Source: Emticicia sp. 21SJ11W-3
GTDB lineage: Bacteria > Bacteroidota > Bacteroidia > Cytophagales > Spirosomataceae
Direction: 5' to 3'
DNA: 64,000 nt
Assembly (NCBI RefSeq): GCF_024138715.1
Contig: NZ_CP092074.1
Span: 2,542,001-2,606,000 of the forward strand
Position numbers and translations under genes: made by a program. This document shows, piece after piece, positions 41,549 through 50,096 of the stretch; position 1 is the stretch's first letter; every line of letters starts with the position of its first letter. Below the pieces are notes generated by a model. The model did no database searches. It was not told the origin of the DNA and saw only the letters and a program-made list of their open reading frames with translations.

Positions 41549-43387
41549 CTATTTATCTAGGTAATCCTGAAAAGTACGCTGAATAAGCGCTTTGCCTAAT
41601 TCAAGGTCATGAGGGGTAATGTCTCCGTCAGACTCAATCATTTTCTTACCGATGTTGTCGAAAATAAGGTTTTTCTTTGGTTGCACAAACCCAAACCCAT
41701 TATTAAACGAGAAAAACGCCCATGGTCTTGCTTTGGGGTCAAAAATATTCTTACTCCAGTTATAGGCATAGGCGTTCAAACCCACCTGATGCAACAAAGT
41801 AGCTGAAATGTCTATCTGCGATGCCACCGACGAAACCTCAATGCCCGTTTTAGCCAAAGCGCCACCCAGCCAAAGCATCGGTATTTTAAAATCATCAACT
41901 TTTTTGCCAGTTGGCGGTATCCGGTGGCCGTGGTCGGCTATGATAATAACCAGGGTGTTATTCCACCAGGGCTGTTTTTTAGCCGTTTCAATAAAGTCAC
42001 CGAGCGAATGATCAGCATAATACATCGCATTCATGAATTTTGTTTGCTCATCATCACCCTCAAAGGCGTTGGCAATCGGAATTTCAAATGGTTCATGGCT
42101 GCTCAGCGTTAATATGGTCGAGAAAAACGGCTGATTCACTGTAGCATGGTCGGCCAGAAACTTGTTAAAAACGATGTCGTCATGTGCACCCCATTTAGAG
42201 TTCCAGTATTTTGAATCAAAATCCTGCTTGCTCACAATCTTCTGAAAATCAGAAGAATAGAGATAAGACTTAATGTTGGCAAATTCAATTTCTCCGCCAT
42301 AATAAAAATCGGTTGCGTAGGCGTTCTGCTCAAAATCTTTACTTAAAACCGGCAACTTGGCCGATTTGTTGGGTTCTGTAATGATAGAAGCAATTGGCTG
42401 TGCCGGATACCCACTCAAAATAGCCGGTATGCCTTTGTCTGTTCTGTCGCCGCTGGCATAAATATTCGAAAAATAAACGCCTTCTTTTTTCAGGGCATTG
42501 AAACGGGGGGTAACTTCAAGACCATTAATCTGATGTCCGGTTGCCTTTTTTGTAAAACTCTCCCAGATTACAATCAGTACATTCGGTTTTTTGATACCCT
42601 GTTTTAAAATTTTCTGCCCTTTTTTTGAACTCACATATAATTCCTTGATTTTGTCGCTCAATTCTTCTTTAGGCAGGTAGGTATAAGGATTTACCTTATC
42701 TATAGAACCATTAACCAGCGAGCTGAAGAAGTTCCAGGTGGGGTTAACCGCAGCAATATTGGCAAAATTATTAGTTGAAAAATAAACGGTACTCTGGTTC
42801 ATGGGCGATACCCCCAGGCTGCCGCGTATGGGTATAATCAGCGAGCCGGTAACAAGAATTGCAACCGGAATAAAAGGCAGATTGTCTATGTAATTCCAGT
42901 TGTCAATATTACGCGTTATGATTCTGTAAACAATTAATGACGCAACGGTTAGCAGTATCAGAAAGCTGAAAAACAACTGCAACAGCGGAGAAGAACTAAC
43001 CGATGCCCAGGCTTCGCGCGGTGTTTTCAGATACCGCAAAGGGGTGGCATCCAGGTGGTATCCCCAGGTATTAAAAACCTGAAGATCAATTACAATAATG
43101 AGATTGGCAAAAAGAACCATTATAAAAGTATAGCTGAAAATCCAGTTTTCGAGCCTGCTTTTTTTAATGAAGTTAGAGAATGCCACCAGCAAAAAAGGAA
43201 TAACAGACAGGTAACCTGCCATTGAAAAATCCATTCTTATACCGTTCCAGAAAATCCCCCATACAGTTTGCAAGGTAAGCAGTTTGGTGTCTTCAATATG
43301 ATAACCCAAAAAAATTAGTCTTGCAACCAGAAAGAAGATAACCCAAAACCCATAGTAAATCAGTAAAAATTGTAATCTTTCTTTCAT
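41549..43387 (-). CDS. LtaS-like membrane sulfatase-fold protein
   Basis: A 612-residue inner-membrane protein with about five hydrophobic segments in residues 1-200 and a large periplasmic alkaline-phosphatase/sulfatase domain. The domain opens PNVLIVIWESFTKKATG (metal-binding Glu), has YASGDRTDKGIPAILSGYP with the catalytic Thr, LTLSSHEPFE, and IIIADHGHR (Asp-His metal ligands). Relatives include LtaS lipoteichoic-acid synthase and phosphoglycerol or phosphoethanolamine transferases. A Gram-negative cell has no lipoteichoic acid, so the acceptor is more likely a periplasmic glycan or lipid. The 2Fe-2S gene follows at 2 nt. Confidence 0.88.
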   Translation of the reverse strand: MKERLQFLLIYYGFWVIFFLVARLIFLGYHIEDTKLLTLQTVWGIFWNGIRMDFSMAGYLSVIPFLLVAFSNFIKKSRLENWIFSYTFIMVLFANLIIVIDLQVFNTWGYHLDATPLRYLKTPREAWASVSSSPLLQLFFSFLILLTVASLIVYRIITRNIDNWNYIDNLPFIPVAILVTGSLIIPIRGSLGVSPMNQSTVYFSTNNFANIAAVNPTWNFFSSLVNGSIDKVNPYTYLPKEELSDKIKELYVSSKKGQKILKQGIKKPNVLIVIWESFTKKATGHQINGLEVTPRFNALKKEGVYFSNIYASGDRTDKGIPAILSGYPAQPIASIITEPNKSAKLPVLSKDFEQNAYATDFYYGGEIEFANIKSYLYSSDFQKIVSKQDFDSKYWNSKWGAHDDIVFNKFLADHATVNQPFFSTILTLSSHEPFEIPIANAFEGDDEQTKFMNAMYYADHSLGDFIETAKKQPWWNNTLVIIIADHGHRIPPTGKKVDDFKIPMLWLGGALAKTGIEVSSVASQIDISATLLHQVGLNAYAYNWSKNIFDPKARPWAFFSFNNGFGFVQPKKNLIFDNIGKKMIESDGDITPHDLELGKALIQRTFQDYLDK

Positions 43388-43578
43388 TGAATCGGTTTAG
43401 TAAAATTAGCTCAAGCTTTGGTCAAAGTTTGCGCAGCCAATAATTGAGGCTTGCAGACTTGTTTTTAATAAAGAAATATCACTTATTGAGCAAAAGTTAT
43501 AAATGCTTTTTTAATCGATGTACTTTCTCTATTTTTAACCCCAAATATAGGACATCTCAACAAAACTACTAATAAAAA

Positions 43579-45771
43579 ATGGCAAGATTAAGATTTAAGG
43601 CGGTAGATGAAGCCCAAACCCGCCAAACTATTAAAGTAGACATACCTGCTGGCAAAGTAACAGAATACTATGGCGCAAATATCTTTAATGATGACGTGAT
43701 GCGCGCCATGTTGTCGCCGGAGGCATATACCAAAGTAACAACTGCCATTAAGAGTGGTGAAAGAATTGATCGTGAGATAGCTGACGAGGTGGCGTCTGCC
43801 ATGAAATCGTGGGCCGTTTCAAAAGGAGCCACACACTATACGCACTGGTTTCAACCTTTAACGGGTGGCTCTGCCGAAAAACATGATGCTTTTTTTGACA
43901 TTAATTTTGATGGCAAAGCCCTGGAGAAATTCAAAGGCAGCTCATTGGTGCAGCAAGAACCAGATGCCTCTTCGTTTCCGAGCGGGGGTATCAGGGCCAC
44001 TTTTGAGGCGCGTGGTTATACCGCCTGGGACCCAACCTCTCCGGCATTTATTATTTACAACGACGCCGGCACAGGTACGCTTTGTGTACCTTCTATTTTT
44101 GTTTCGTACACAGGTGAGCTGCTTGATTCCAAATCACCGTTGTTAAAGTCTCTATCGGTGCTCGACAAAGCAGCTACTGAAGTAGCCACTATTTTTGACC
44201 GCCATGTTGAGAAAGTATCAGCTACATTAGGCGCAGAACAGGAGTATTTTCTCGTGGATAAGGCCTTATTCAATGCCAGACCTGACCTGATGATGGCCGG
44301 TAGAACTGTTTTTGGCCATGCCCCGGCAAAAGGCCAGCAGCTGGAAGACCACTACTTTGGCAGTATTGCCCCAAGAGTTAATGCCTTTATGGTTGACTTT
44401 GAATTTGAGTGTCTGAAACTGGGTATTCCGGTTAGAACACGTCATAACGAGGTAGCCCCGGCTCAGTTTGAAGTAGCCCCGACTTTTGAAGAAGTAAATC
44501 TTGCCTGCGACCACAACATTCTGTTGATGGACGTAATGCGTAAAGTAGCTAAAAAACACCACTTCGAAGTTTTGTTTCATGAAAAACCATTTGCTGGTAT
44601 TAATGGTAGCGGTAAGCACAACAACTGGTCGATGGGTACAGATACCGGCGTAAACCTTTTAGGCCCAAGTACCAAACCTAAAGAGAGCTTACGTTTTGTA
44701 ACGTTTCTGATAAATGTAATAAAAGCTGTGCACGACAATGCCGATTTGCTGAGAGCCAGTATTGCCACCGCAGGCAACGAACACCGCCTGGGTGCTAATG
44801 AGGCGCCTCCGGCCATTGTTTCTATCTTCCTTGGTTCAGAAATGATTAAGGTACTGGAAGACATTGAAAACAAAGAAATAGTTTCTATTGAGAAAGGTGA
44901 AAACGCGTATATTAAACTGGGTTTAAATCGTATTCCATCTATTTTGCTTGATAATACCGACAGAAACCGTACTTCGCCGTTTGCATTTACCGGTAATAAG
45001 TTCGAATACCGCGCTGTGGGTAGTTCTGCCAACTCAGCCCAGCCGATGATGGTACTAAATACCATTGTGGCTAATCAGCTGATAAAATTCCGCCAGGATT
45101 TTGATGCGGAAATGACCGAGCATGAAGGTAAAAAAGAAGAAGTAATTGTAAAGATTCTGAAAGGATATATTAAGGAGTCAAAGAAGATATTGTTTGAAGG
45201 AAACGGTTATTCTGACGAGTGGAAAGACGAAGCGGCCAGAAGGGGCTTGTCTAACGTTGCCAGTGCTCCTGAAGCGCTGAAAGCCTATCTGAAACCTGAG
45301 TTTATTGCAGTATTTGAAAAACTCGGCGTTCTGACAGAGCGCGAAATTCATGCCCGCTATGAGATAGAACTGGAGAATTATATCAAGAAAATTCAGATTG
45401 AATCTCGCCTTATCGGTGATCTGGCAATGAATCACGTAGTTTCTACGGCTGTTAACTATCAGGGCAAGATGGTGCAAACCGCCAAGGCGTTGCGCGATAT
45501 GGATCTCAACAAAGAGGCCGAGCCAGTATTGAATATCATTAAGGAAATATCGTTACGGGTTTCTGAAATATCTAAAAAAGTAGAAGAGATGACAGAAGCA
45601 CGCAAACATGCCAATGCCATAGACGACATTGAAGAAAGAGCAAAACTTTATGGAAATGACATTAAGAATTTCTTTGAAGAAATCAGATATCATGTTGATA
45701 AACTGGAATTACTGATAGACGATGAAGACTGGCCACTGGTAAAATACAGAGAGTTGCTGTATATCAGATAA
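43579..45771 (+). CDS. glnN: Glutamine synthetase, type III
   Basis: A 730-residue glutamine synthetase of the large GSIII class, typical of Bacteroidota and cyanobacteria. Stretches include THWFQPLTGGSAEKHDAFFD, FPSGGIRATFEARGYTAWDP, LGAEQEYFLVD (Glu ligands), RHNEVAPAQFEVAP, FHEKPFAGINGSGKHNNWSMG and NRTSPFAFTGNKFEYRAVGS. A long helical C-terminal region follows. It is monocistronic. Along with GSII the cell has two glutamine synthetase types. Confidence 0.96.
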   Translation: MARLRFKAVDEAQTRQTIKVDIPAGKVTEYYGANIFNDDVMRAMLSPEAYTKVTTAIKSGERIDREIADEVASAMKSWAVSKGATHYTHWFQPLTGGSAEKHDAFFDINFDGKALEKFKGSSLVQQEPDASSFPSGGIRATFEARGYTAWDPTSPAFIIYNDAGTGTLCVPSIFVSYTGELLDSKSPLLKSLSVLDKAATEVATIFDRHVEKVSATLGAEQEYFLVDKALFNARPDLMMAGRTVFGHAPAKGQQLEDHYFGSIAPRVNAFMVDFEFECLKLGIPVRTRHNEVAPAQFEVAPTFEEVNLACDHNILLMDVMRKVAKKHHFEVLFHEKPFAGINGSGKHNNWSMGTDTGVNLLGPSTKPKESLRFVTFLINVIKAVHDNADLLRASIATAGNEHRLGANEAPPAIVSIFLGSEMIKVLEDIENKEIVSIEKGENAYIKLGLNRIPSILLDNTDRNRTSPFAFTGNKFEYRAVGSSANSAQPMMVLNTIVANQLIKFRQDFDAEMTEHEGKKEEVIVKILKGYIKESKKILFEGNGYSDEWKDEAARRGLSNVASAPEALKAYLKPEFIAVFEKLGVLTEREIHARYEIELENYIKKIQIESRLIGDLAMNHVVSTAVNYQGKMVQTAKALRDMDLNKEAEPVLNIIKEISLRVSEISKKVEEMTEARKHANAIDDIEERAKLYGNDIKNFFEEIRYHVDKLELLIDDEDWPLVKYRELLYIR

Positions 45772-45795
45772 TACCTGGCTTAATAAGTAATCAAA

Positions 45796-45838
45796 AAAAG
45801 GTTTGTTCAGCAATTGATTGAACAAACCTTTTCTTTTG
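45796..45838. terminator. Bidirectional terminator after GSIII
   Basis: AAAAGGTTTGTTCA and TGAACAAACCTTTT form a 14-bp perfect stem with a 9-nt loop, flanked by A and T runs, between convergent genes. Confidence 0.92.
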
Positions 45839-45867
45839 GGTAATTTCCTGAAAATAGAATACAATGC

Positions 45868-48360
45868 TTAAAGTGTTATTTCGGCGGATACCTTAACCCC
45901 AAAACGCTGTACATCCGGCTTGTCAAGGTAGGTAAGGCGGTGCATGGCTTCAACCCTGAAAAACTTAAAAATATTGCTTACTCCATAGCCTAATTCAATA
46001 TAGGGAGCTTTGCCCAGCCCTGAGAAATTCCTGAAGCCGGCATCAGAATTAGGGGGCGTAATTGAATAGTTTTTATCGCTTAATGTACCCCATAAAAATT
46101 TTCCGGTGGTAAAGGTTCTCCATTTCCATTTTTTAATGAGCGGAAAACGGTTAAATAGCAAGCCCTCAAAGTCATGATTGTATCGAACGGTGGCGTAGCG
46201 GTCACTGACAAACTCAAAGATATTCATGAGGTTGAAAGAGTTACTGACAATAAAAATGGATTCGTTACCGAGATGGCTTTTCAGCAATGGGTAAGGAACG
46301 GTACCAAATATGGCCCCTGCCTCTGCTCTGTAGTAGGTCTTACCAAAATATCCGAGATTAAGCGTATGGCTGAACTTGGCCATCAGGTTATGGTAATTAA
46401 AATCACTATTCAGAATATTCTTGGCGCCAAGTGTATATTTAAAGGTTATGGTAGGAGACTTAACCGTGCCAAAGCTGAGCCTTTCGTTATCGTTAATAAC
46501 AGCCAGTTCGTCACGCGCAAAAGTTATTTCAGACAACAGCTCTGATGTGTTAAAGCGCGTGGTAAGAGGCGAGGTGTCGCCCATGTGTGGTAAACTTCTG
46601 TACTGAAAATTATAGAGGGGGTCGAAACTGCGGGTTCTTACACCAAACGAGGTAAACACGCCCTTTGATACTTCTCTCTGAAACTGTATTCTGTTTTCGT
46701 TTTCATAATACGGTCTGTTCAAAGTGAAGAAACGCATATAGGCCGAAAAAATAGGGCCCAACCCCAGGTCTTCCTTGCGCAAGCCTACCTGCTCAATATC
46801 ATGAGAAACCTTCATGCTCATGGTTGTCCAGGGCTTTCTTGAAAATATACGGGTTACTTCTCCGCTCATTTTCCATTCTTCATCTTTTGTGCCATAAGCA
46901 AGGTAACCTTCCAGAACCCATTTTCTGCTGAACTCATAATTGGTTCTTAAACCCAGCCTGAGGCGCACGCCTTCAACATCGTTTATGGCGCCTGTGTAAA
47001 CCAATGAGCCCAACTCAATGCCTGTAAACAAGCGGGTATAGCCACTGGTAAGAATCTTGGCTATTTCTGTATAGTTTTTAATGGCCGGTATAGTCTTGAT
47101 GGTGTCTATCATGGTATAGGCCAGTTGCTCGTCTCTTGTAAATGGTTCCGGCCTTACCGACTGCCAGTATTTATTGTCGGTCTCGCGGTAGTCTGGCGAT
47201 ATCTCAATACCACTTGCATAAAACTTTACATCTTTGGGGCGGTTTAAAACAATATCTTCGTTATAGTTGGTAAACTTGAGCAAAAGCCCGGCTGAACCTT
47301 TGGTAACTTCAGAGACATCAACCAGAATACGGTTTTTAACGGGCATCCAGATATTATCTACGGGTTCAAGTTCCTGCTGAATTTTAATTCTTTCTACAAA
47401 ATTAAGGTTGGCATCTTTTGAGATAGCCGCGTCTATCTGCACAATTCCCCAGGTGCCTTTATGTATCCACATGGTGCCAGCAAAGGCTAAATCCTGCTTT
47501 CTTTTGGGTGTAAACTCAATGCGGTAGCAGAAATCGTCGCCCAGGTAGGTGCTGTCTGCCAGGTAATAATCATATACCAGGCGCCAGTCGTCTGCAATAG
47601 GAGAGGCAAAAGTTTTGTTCAGGATATCAACCTGATTGACATAAAAATTATATTGCTGAAATGTAGAACCTATCAACTGCGACGTAAGGCTGCCATCAGT
47701 AACGCCAATGCCTTTAATGTTGGTCTTTTCTATTATTTCCTTCGATAACCGGGGGTCGTTTCTGAAATAATAATGCGATACCGATTCAGATATAAACGTA
47801 GGCACCAGGGCCTTACCTTCGTCGTCGGTTAGTGTACCCAGCTCTTCAATGGCTTTGTTTACTTTTTGCGCCAGTTTTCTTTTTCTGAGCTTATCTGTAA
47901 TGTTATTGATATCAACCTCAATTTTATTATAGCTTTTGTAATCAAAGGCGCTTAATTTCTTGAAATTGTTTTCAGATTTGGCAGCTACTGCCTTCCTGAT
48001 AATAGCCCAGGCGGGGTTTTCTCCGGCATGAACGGTGATTTCATGCAACAGAATCTCGGTTGGTTTTAATTGGATATTGACCGTTTGGGATAGCGAGTCG
48101 CGCCGTATAAAAACGGTTTTACTGGCATAGCCCATACAGCTTACAAGCAGGGAGTCTGAATTGAGTGCCGGAAGTATGAGAACAAAATTACCTTCAAAAT
48201 CGGTGTTTTTGCCGATGGTGGTATTTTTTAAGCTGATAGAGGCAAACGGTACAGGGTCATGCGTAACAAAGTCTGTTACTTTGCCTTTAATAGTGTAAGA
48301 ATTTTGAGCAGCAGCAATGGTGGATGCAAGGTATAAGACCAACAAGTAAAGTCTTTTCAT
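45868..48360 (-). CDS. DUF5686 outer-membrane protein with carboxypeptidase-like regulatory domain, second copy
   Basis: An 830-residue exported protein and distant paralogue of the one at 9236-11854. The signal peptide (MKRLYLLVLYLASTIAAAQ) is followed by a CarboxypepD_reg-like domain (YTIKGKVTDFVTHDPVPFASI), the DUF5686 part (IIRKAVAAKSENNFKKL...), and a barrel-like C-terminus (FGVKVSAEITL). The start at 48360 is chosen as it begins the signal peptide. No SusCD or TonB gene is adjacent. Function unknown; probably surface or outer-membrane biogenesis. Confidence 0.86.
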   Translation of the reverse strand: MKRLYLLVLYLASTIAAAQNSYTIKGKVTDFVTHDPVPFASISLKNTTIGKNTDFEGNFVLILPALNSDSLLVSCMGYASKTVFIRRDSLSQTVNIQLKPTEILLHEITVHAGENPAWAIIRKAVAAKSENNFKKLSAFDYKSYNKIEVDINNITDKLRKRKLAQKVNKAIEELGTLTDDEGKALVPTFISESVSHYYFRNDPRLSKEIIEKTNIKGIGVTDGSLTSQLIGSTFQQYNFYVNQVDILNKTFASPIADDWRLVYDYYLADSTYLGDDFCYRIEFTPKRKQDLAFAGTMWIHKGTWGIVQIDAAISKDANLNFVERIKIQQELEPVDNIWMPVKNRILVDVSEVTKGSAGLLLKFTNYNEDIVLNRPKDVKFYASGIEISPDYRETDNKYWQSVRPEPFTRDEQLAYTMIDTIKTIPAIKNYTEIAKILTSGYTRLFTGIELGSLVYTGAINDVEGVRLRLGLRTNYEFSRKWVLEGYLAYGTKDEEWKMSGEVTRIFSRKPWTTMSMKVSHDIEQVGLRKEDLGLGPIFSAYMRFFTLNRPYYENENRIQFQREVSKGVFTSFGVRTRSFDPLYNFQYRSLPHMGDTSPLTTRFNTSELLSEITFARDELAVINDNERLSFGTVKSPTITFKYTLGAKNILNSDFNYHNLMAKFSHTLNLGYFGKTYYRAEAGAIFGTVPYPLLKSHLGNESIFIVSNSFNLMNIFEFVSDRYATVRYNHDFEGLLFNRFPLIKKWKWRTFTTGKFLWGTLSDKNYSITPPNSDAGFRNFSGLGKAPYIELGYGVSNIFKFFRVEAMHRLTYLDKPDVQRFGVKVSAEITL

Positions 48361-48477
48361 TTCATATCTTGGTGAATTCACTAATCTATAAGATAAAACG
48401 CAGCCGCTCTGCCAAAGGTTGCCTTATTTAGTAAAATAAGTGTTTTTATAATAGTTATTGTTGAAAAAATACAAAAA

Positions 48478-48505
48478 AAGTTGGCAGGGTTTATCTGCCA
48501 ACTTT
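48478..48505 (-). terminator. Terminator of the ispG operon
   Basis: AAAGTTGGCAG and CTGCCAACTTT form a perfect 11-bp stem with a 6-nt loop; on the minus strand followed by six T. It lies 28 nt after the last gene of the leftward operon. Confidence 0.9.
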
Positions 48506-48533
48506 GTGTTTTTGTGAGCCGGTAATTCAGCCG

Positions 48534-48953
48534 CTATTTATGGTATTCGTTTATGAAATCTCCCTTGGGCATAAATTCAAGGTCTTCAACCGACTGATTG
48601 AAATAATACACCCAGGCTTCGTATTCCTGCTGATTGCTTTTCAGTATTACCCTGGCTTTTTTTCTTACGTATTCAGAGTGGTCAGGGTCCATCGGGTAGT
48701 ACTCTTCGTATTTGTCTAAGAGAGAAAACAGCTTGTCAGGTTCTTTCAATTGGTAGAGTTCTCCTTTTACAAAGTATTTTTCTCCGCTGGGGCAAGGTAT
48801 TATACCCGGGTAGTAGTCTACCATATACATTTTGCCCTCCATTGCTGCCTTACCCAAAGGTTCGGCATACTGATTTATCCAATCGTGCGATTCAATGTTT
48901 CCGTACTCGCTCAAAAGAGTACCATACACAAACAGATACTGATTTTCATTCAT
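48534..48953 (-). CDS. Gamma-glutamylcyclotransferase-like protein
   Basis: A 139-residue GGCT-like protein. The substrate loop YGTL lies at residues 10-13 and the catalytic Glu is probably Glu83 in DKYEEYYP. Such enzymes release 5-oxoproline from gamma-glutamyl-amines or peptides. It is the last gene of a five-gene leftward operon starting with ispG, 9 nt after the TPR gene. A link with the gamma-glutamyl-type chemistry of the GCS2 cluster is possible but it is 42 kb away and unproven. Confidence 0.85.
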   Translation of the reverse strand: MNENQYLFVYGTLLSEYGNIESHDWINQYAEPLGKAAMEGKMYMVDYYPGIIPCPSGEKYFVKGELYQLKEPDKLFSLLDKYEEYYPMDPDHSEYVRKKARVILKSNQQEYEAWVYYFNQSVEDLEFMPKGDFINEYHK

Positions 48954-48962
48954 TTCTTTGAT

Positions 48963-49517
48963 TCAACTTGATGCTTTTTTACTATGTTCAAAAAAAAGCG
49001 TTTTTAACAATTGAGTAGATTGGTTATCACCCAACCGGGCAGCTATTTTAAAACTTTTTTCTGCACTTTCAAAATCTGCTGTTCTGAACTCCAGCTCGCC
49101 AATCATTCTCATTACTTCCGGGTTTTTATCCAGATACATTCTTGAAGCGCGTTTAAGTTCAAAAAGCGACATTTTATAGTCTTCAAGATGATAATGGCAC
49201 AGGGCTTTCCAACGGAAAGTTTCGGCCAGTGCATTATCTATCCGTATAGATTTTTCAAAGTCGGCCAGAGCGGCTTCCCAGTTCTCAAAATAATAATGAC
49301 ATTTGCCTCTGAATAAATAAGCAGTTGAAGATTTGGGATAGTTGAGCACCGCAAGGTTGAAGTACCTGAAAGCCGCCAGATAGTCGGCATTATTGTAATA
49401 CACTACGCCTTCTTTGAACAGGATTTCGTCATACTCCTGGGGCGTAACATCCTGACCTAGTCTGATTCTCAGATAGATAAATATCATAAACGGTATGCCA
49501 ATCAGCAAAGCCTCCAT
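48963..49517 (-). CDS. Membrane-anchored TPR protein
   Basis: A 184-residue protein with one N-terminal membrane segment (ALLIGIPFMIFIYL) and about four tetratricopeptide repeats. Repeat signatures include FKEGVVYYNNADYLAAFRYF, AYLFRGKCHYYFENWEAALADFEKSI and AETFRWKALCHYHLEDYKMS. It is probably a protein-interaction scaffold at the inner membrane. The ATG at 49517 is chosen because it lies 4 nt after the upstream stop; an earlier one would overlap it. Confidence 0.8.
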   Translation of the reverse strand: MEALLIGIPFMIFIYLRIRLGQDVTPQEYDEILFKEGVVYYNNADYLAAFRYFNLAVLNYPKSSTAYLFRGKCHYYFENWEAALADFEKSIRIDNALAETFRWKALCHYHLEDYKMSLFELKRASRMYLDKNPEVMRMIGELEFRTADFESAEKSFKIAARLGDNQSTQLLKTLFFEHSKKASS

Positions 49518-49521
49518 GAGA

Positions 49522-49878
49522 TTATTCTTTTTTGAGTTCTTCCTGCGTTTTTTTGGGTAAACTTTTAACAACCAGGTCGTATGACTCCGTTATCAGTTCT
49601 TTCACAACCGGGTCTTTTATACGTGAATCTGCTATTACGCTGTTCCAATGTTTTTTATTCATGTGAAACGCCCCTGTAATGCCGTCATATTCTGCCCTGA
49701 GCTCTTCATTCTTTTCAGGTGTATTTTTGAGGCTGATAACCAGCGGATGGTTGTCAATACCAACCAAGGCAAACATTTTGCCCATTACTTTAAATACCAG
49801 CGCATCAGGCCCGAAGGGTGTTTCTTCAGTAACTCCTTTTTTTGCCAGACAAAATTCTCTGAACGAATCAAGATTCAT
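49522..49878 (-). CDS. MmcQ/YjbR-family protein
   Basis: A 118-residue protein of the MmcQ/YjbR family, which has a CyaY-like fold and is annotated as DNA-binding. It opens LDSFREFCLAKKGVTEETPFG, then ALVFKVMGKMFALVG, PLVISLKNTPEKNEELRAEY and HMNKKHWNSVI. Its role is not established. It lies 10 nt after the small membrane-protein gene and 4 nt before the TPR gene. Confidence 0.85.
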   Translation of the reverse strand: MNLDSFREFCLAKKGVTEETPFGPDALVFKVMGKMFALVGIDNHPLVISLKNTPEKNEELRAEYDGITGAFHMNKKHWNSVIADSRIKDPVVKELITESYDLVVKSLPKKTQEELKKE

Positions 49879-49888
49879 AACACAGGGT

Positions 49889-50083
49889 TTAACGTGTTGC
49901 GCAACGGGTAACCATTACCACCAGACAGAAAAGAAAGATGATGATGGAAATTTTGTTGATTCCGTGCATCATTTTCAAATTGAAGCTATGCGGATATTTG
50001 CCTTCCTTGTCTTTACGGAAAACCCTTAGAAAGTAAGCAAATACAGGCCCGATAGCCAGATAATGTTTGATTTTATTCATCAT
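49889..50083 (-). CDS. Small single-pass membrane protein
   Basis: A 64-residue protein with YFLRVFRKDKEGKYPHSF, NLKMMHGINKISI and one hydrophobic helix near the C-terminus (IIIFLFCLVVMV). It recalls the small Bacteroidota proteins grouped as DUF6728, a match made from memory and not checked. It sits between ispG (13 nt) and the YjbR gene (10 nt) in one transcript, so it is probably a real gene. Confidence 0.65.
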   Translation of the reverse strand: MMNKIKHYLAIGPVFAYFLRVFRKDKEGKYPHSFNLKMMHGINKISIIIFLFCLVVMVTRCATR

Positions 50084-50096
50084 GGTTCTATAATTG

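Noticed and set aside
44577-45065. 162-codon leftward open frame inside the GSIII gene
   Set aside because: Shadow of a strongly conserved coding region; no start context or motif of its own.
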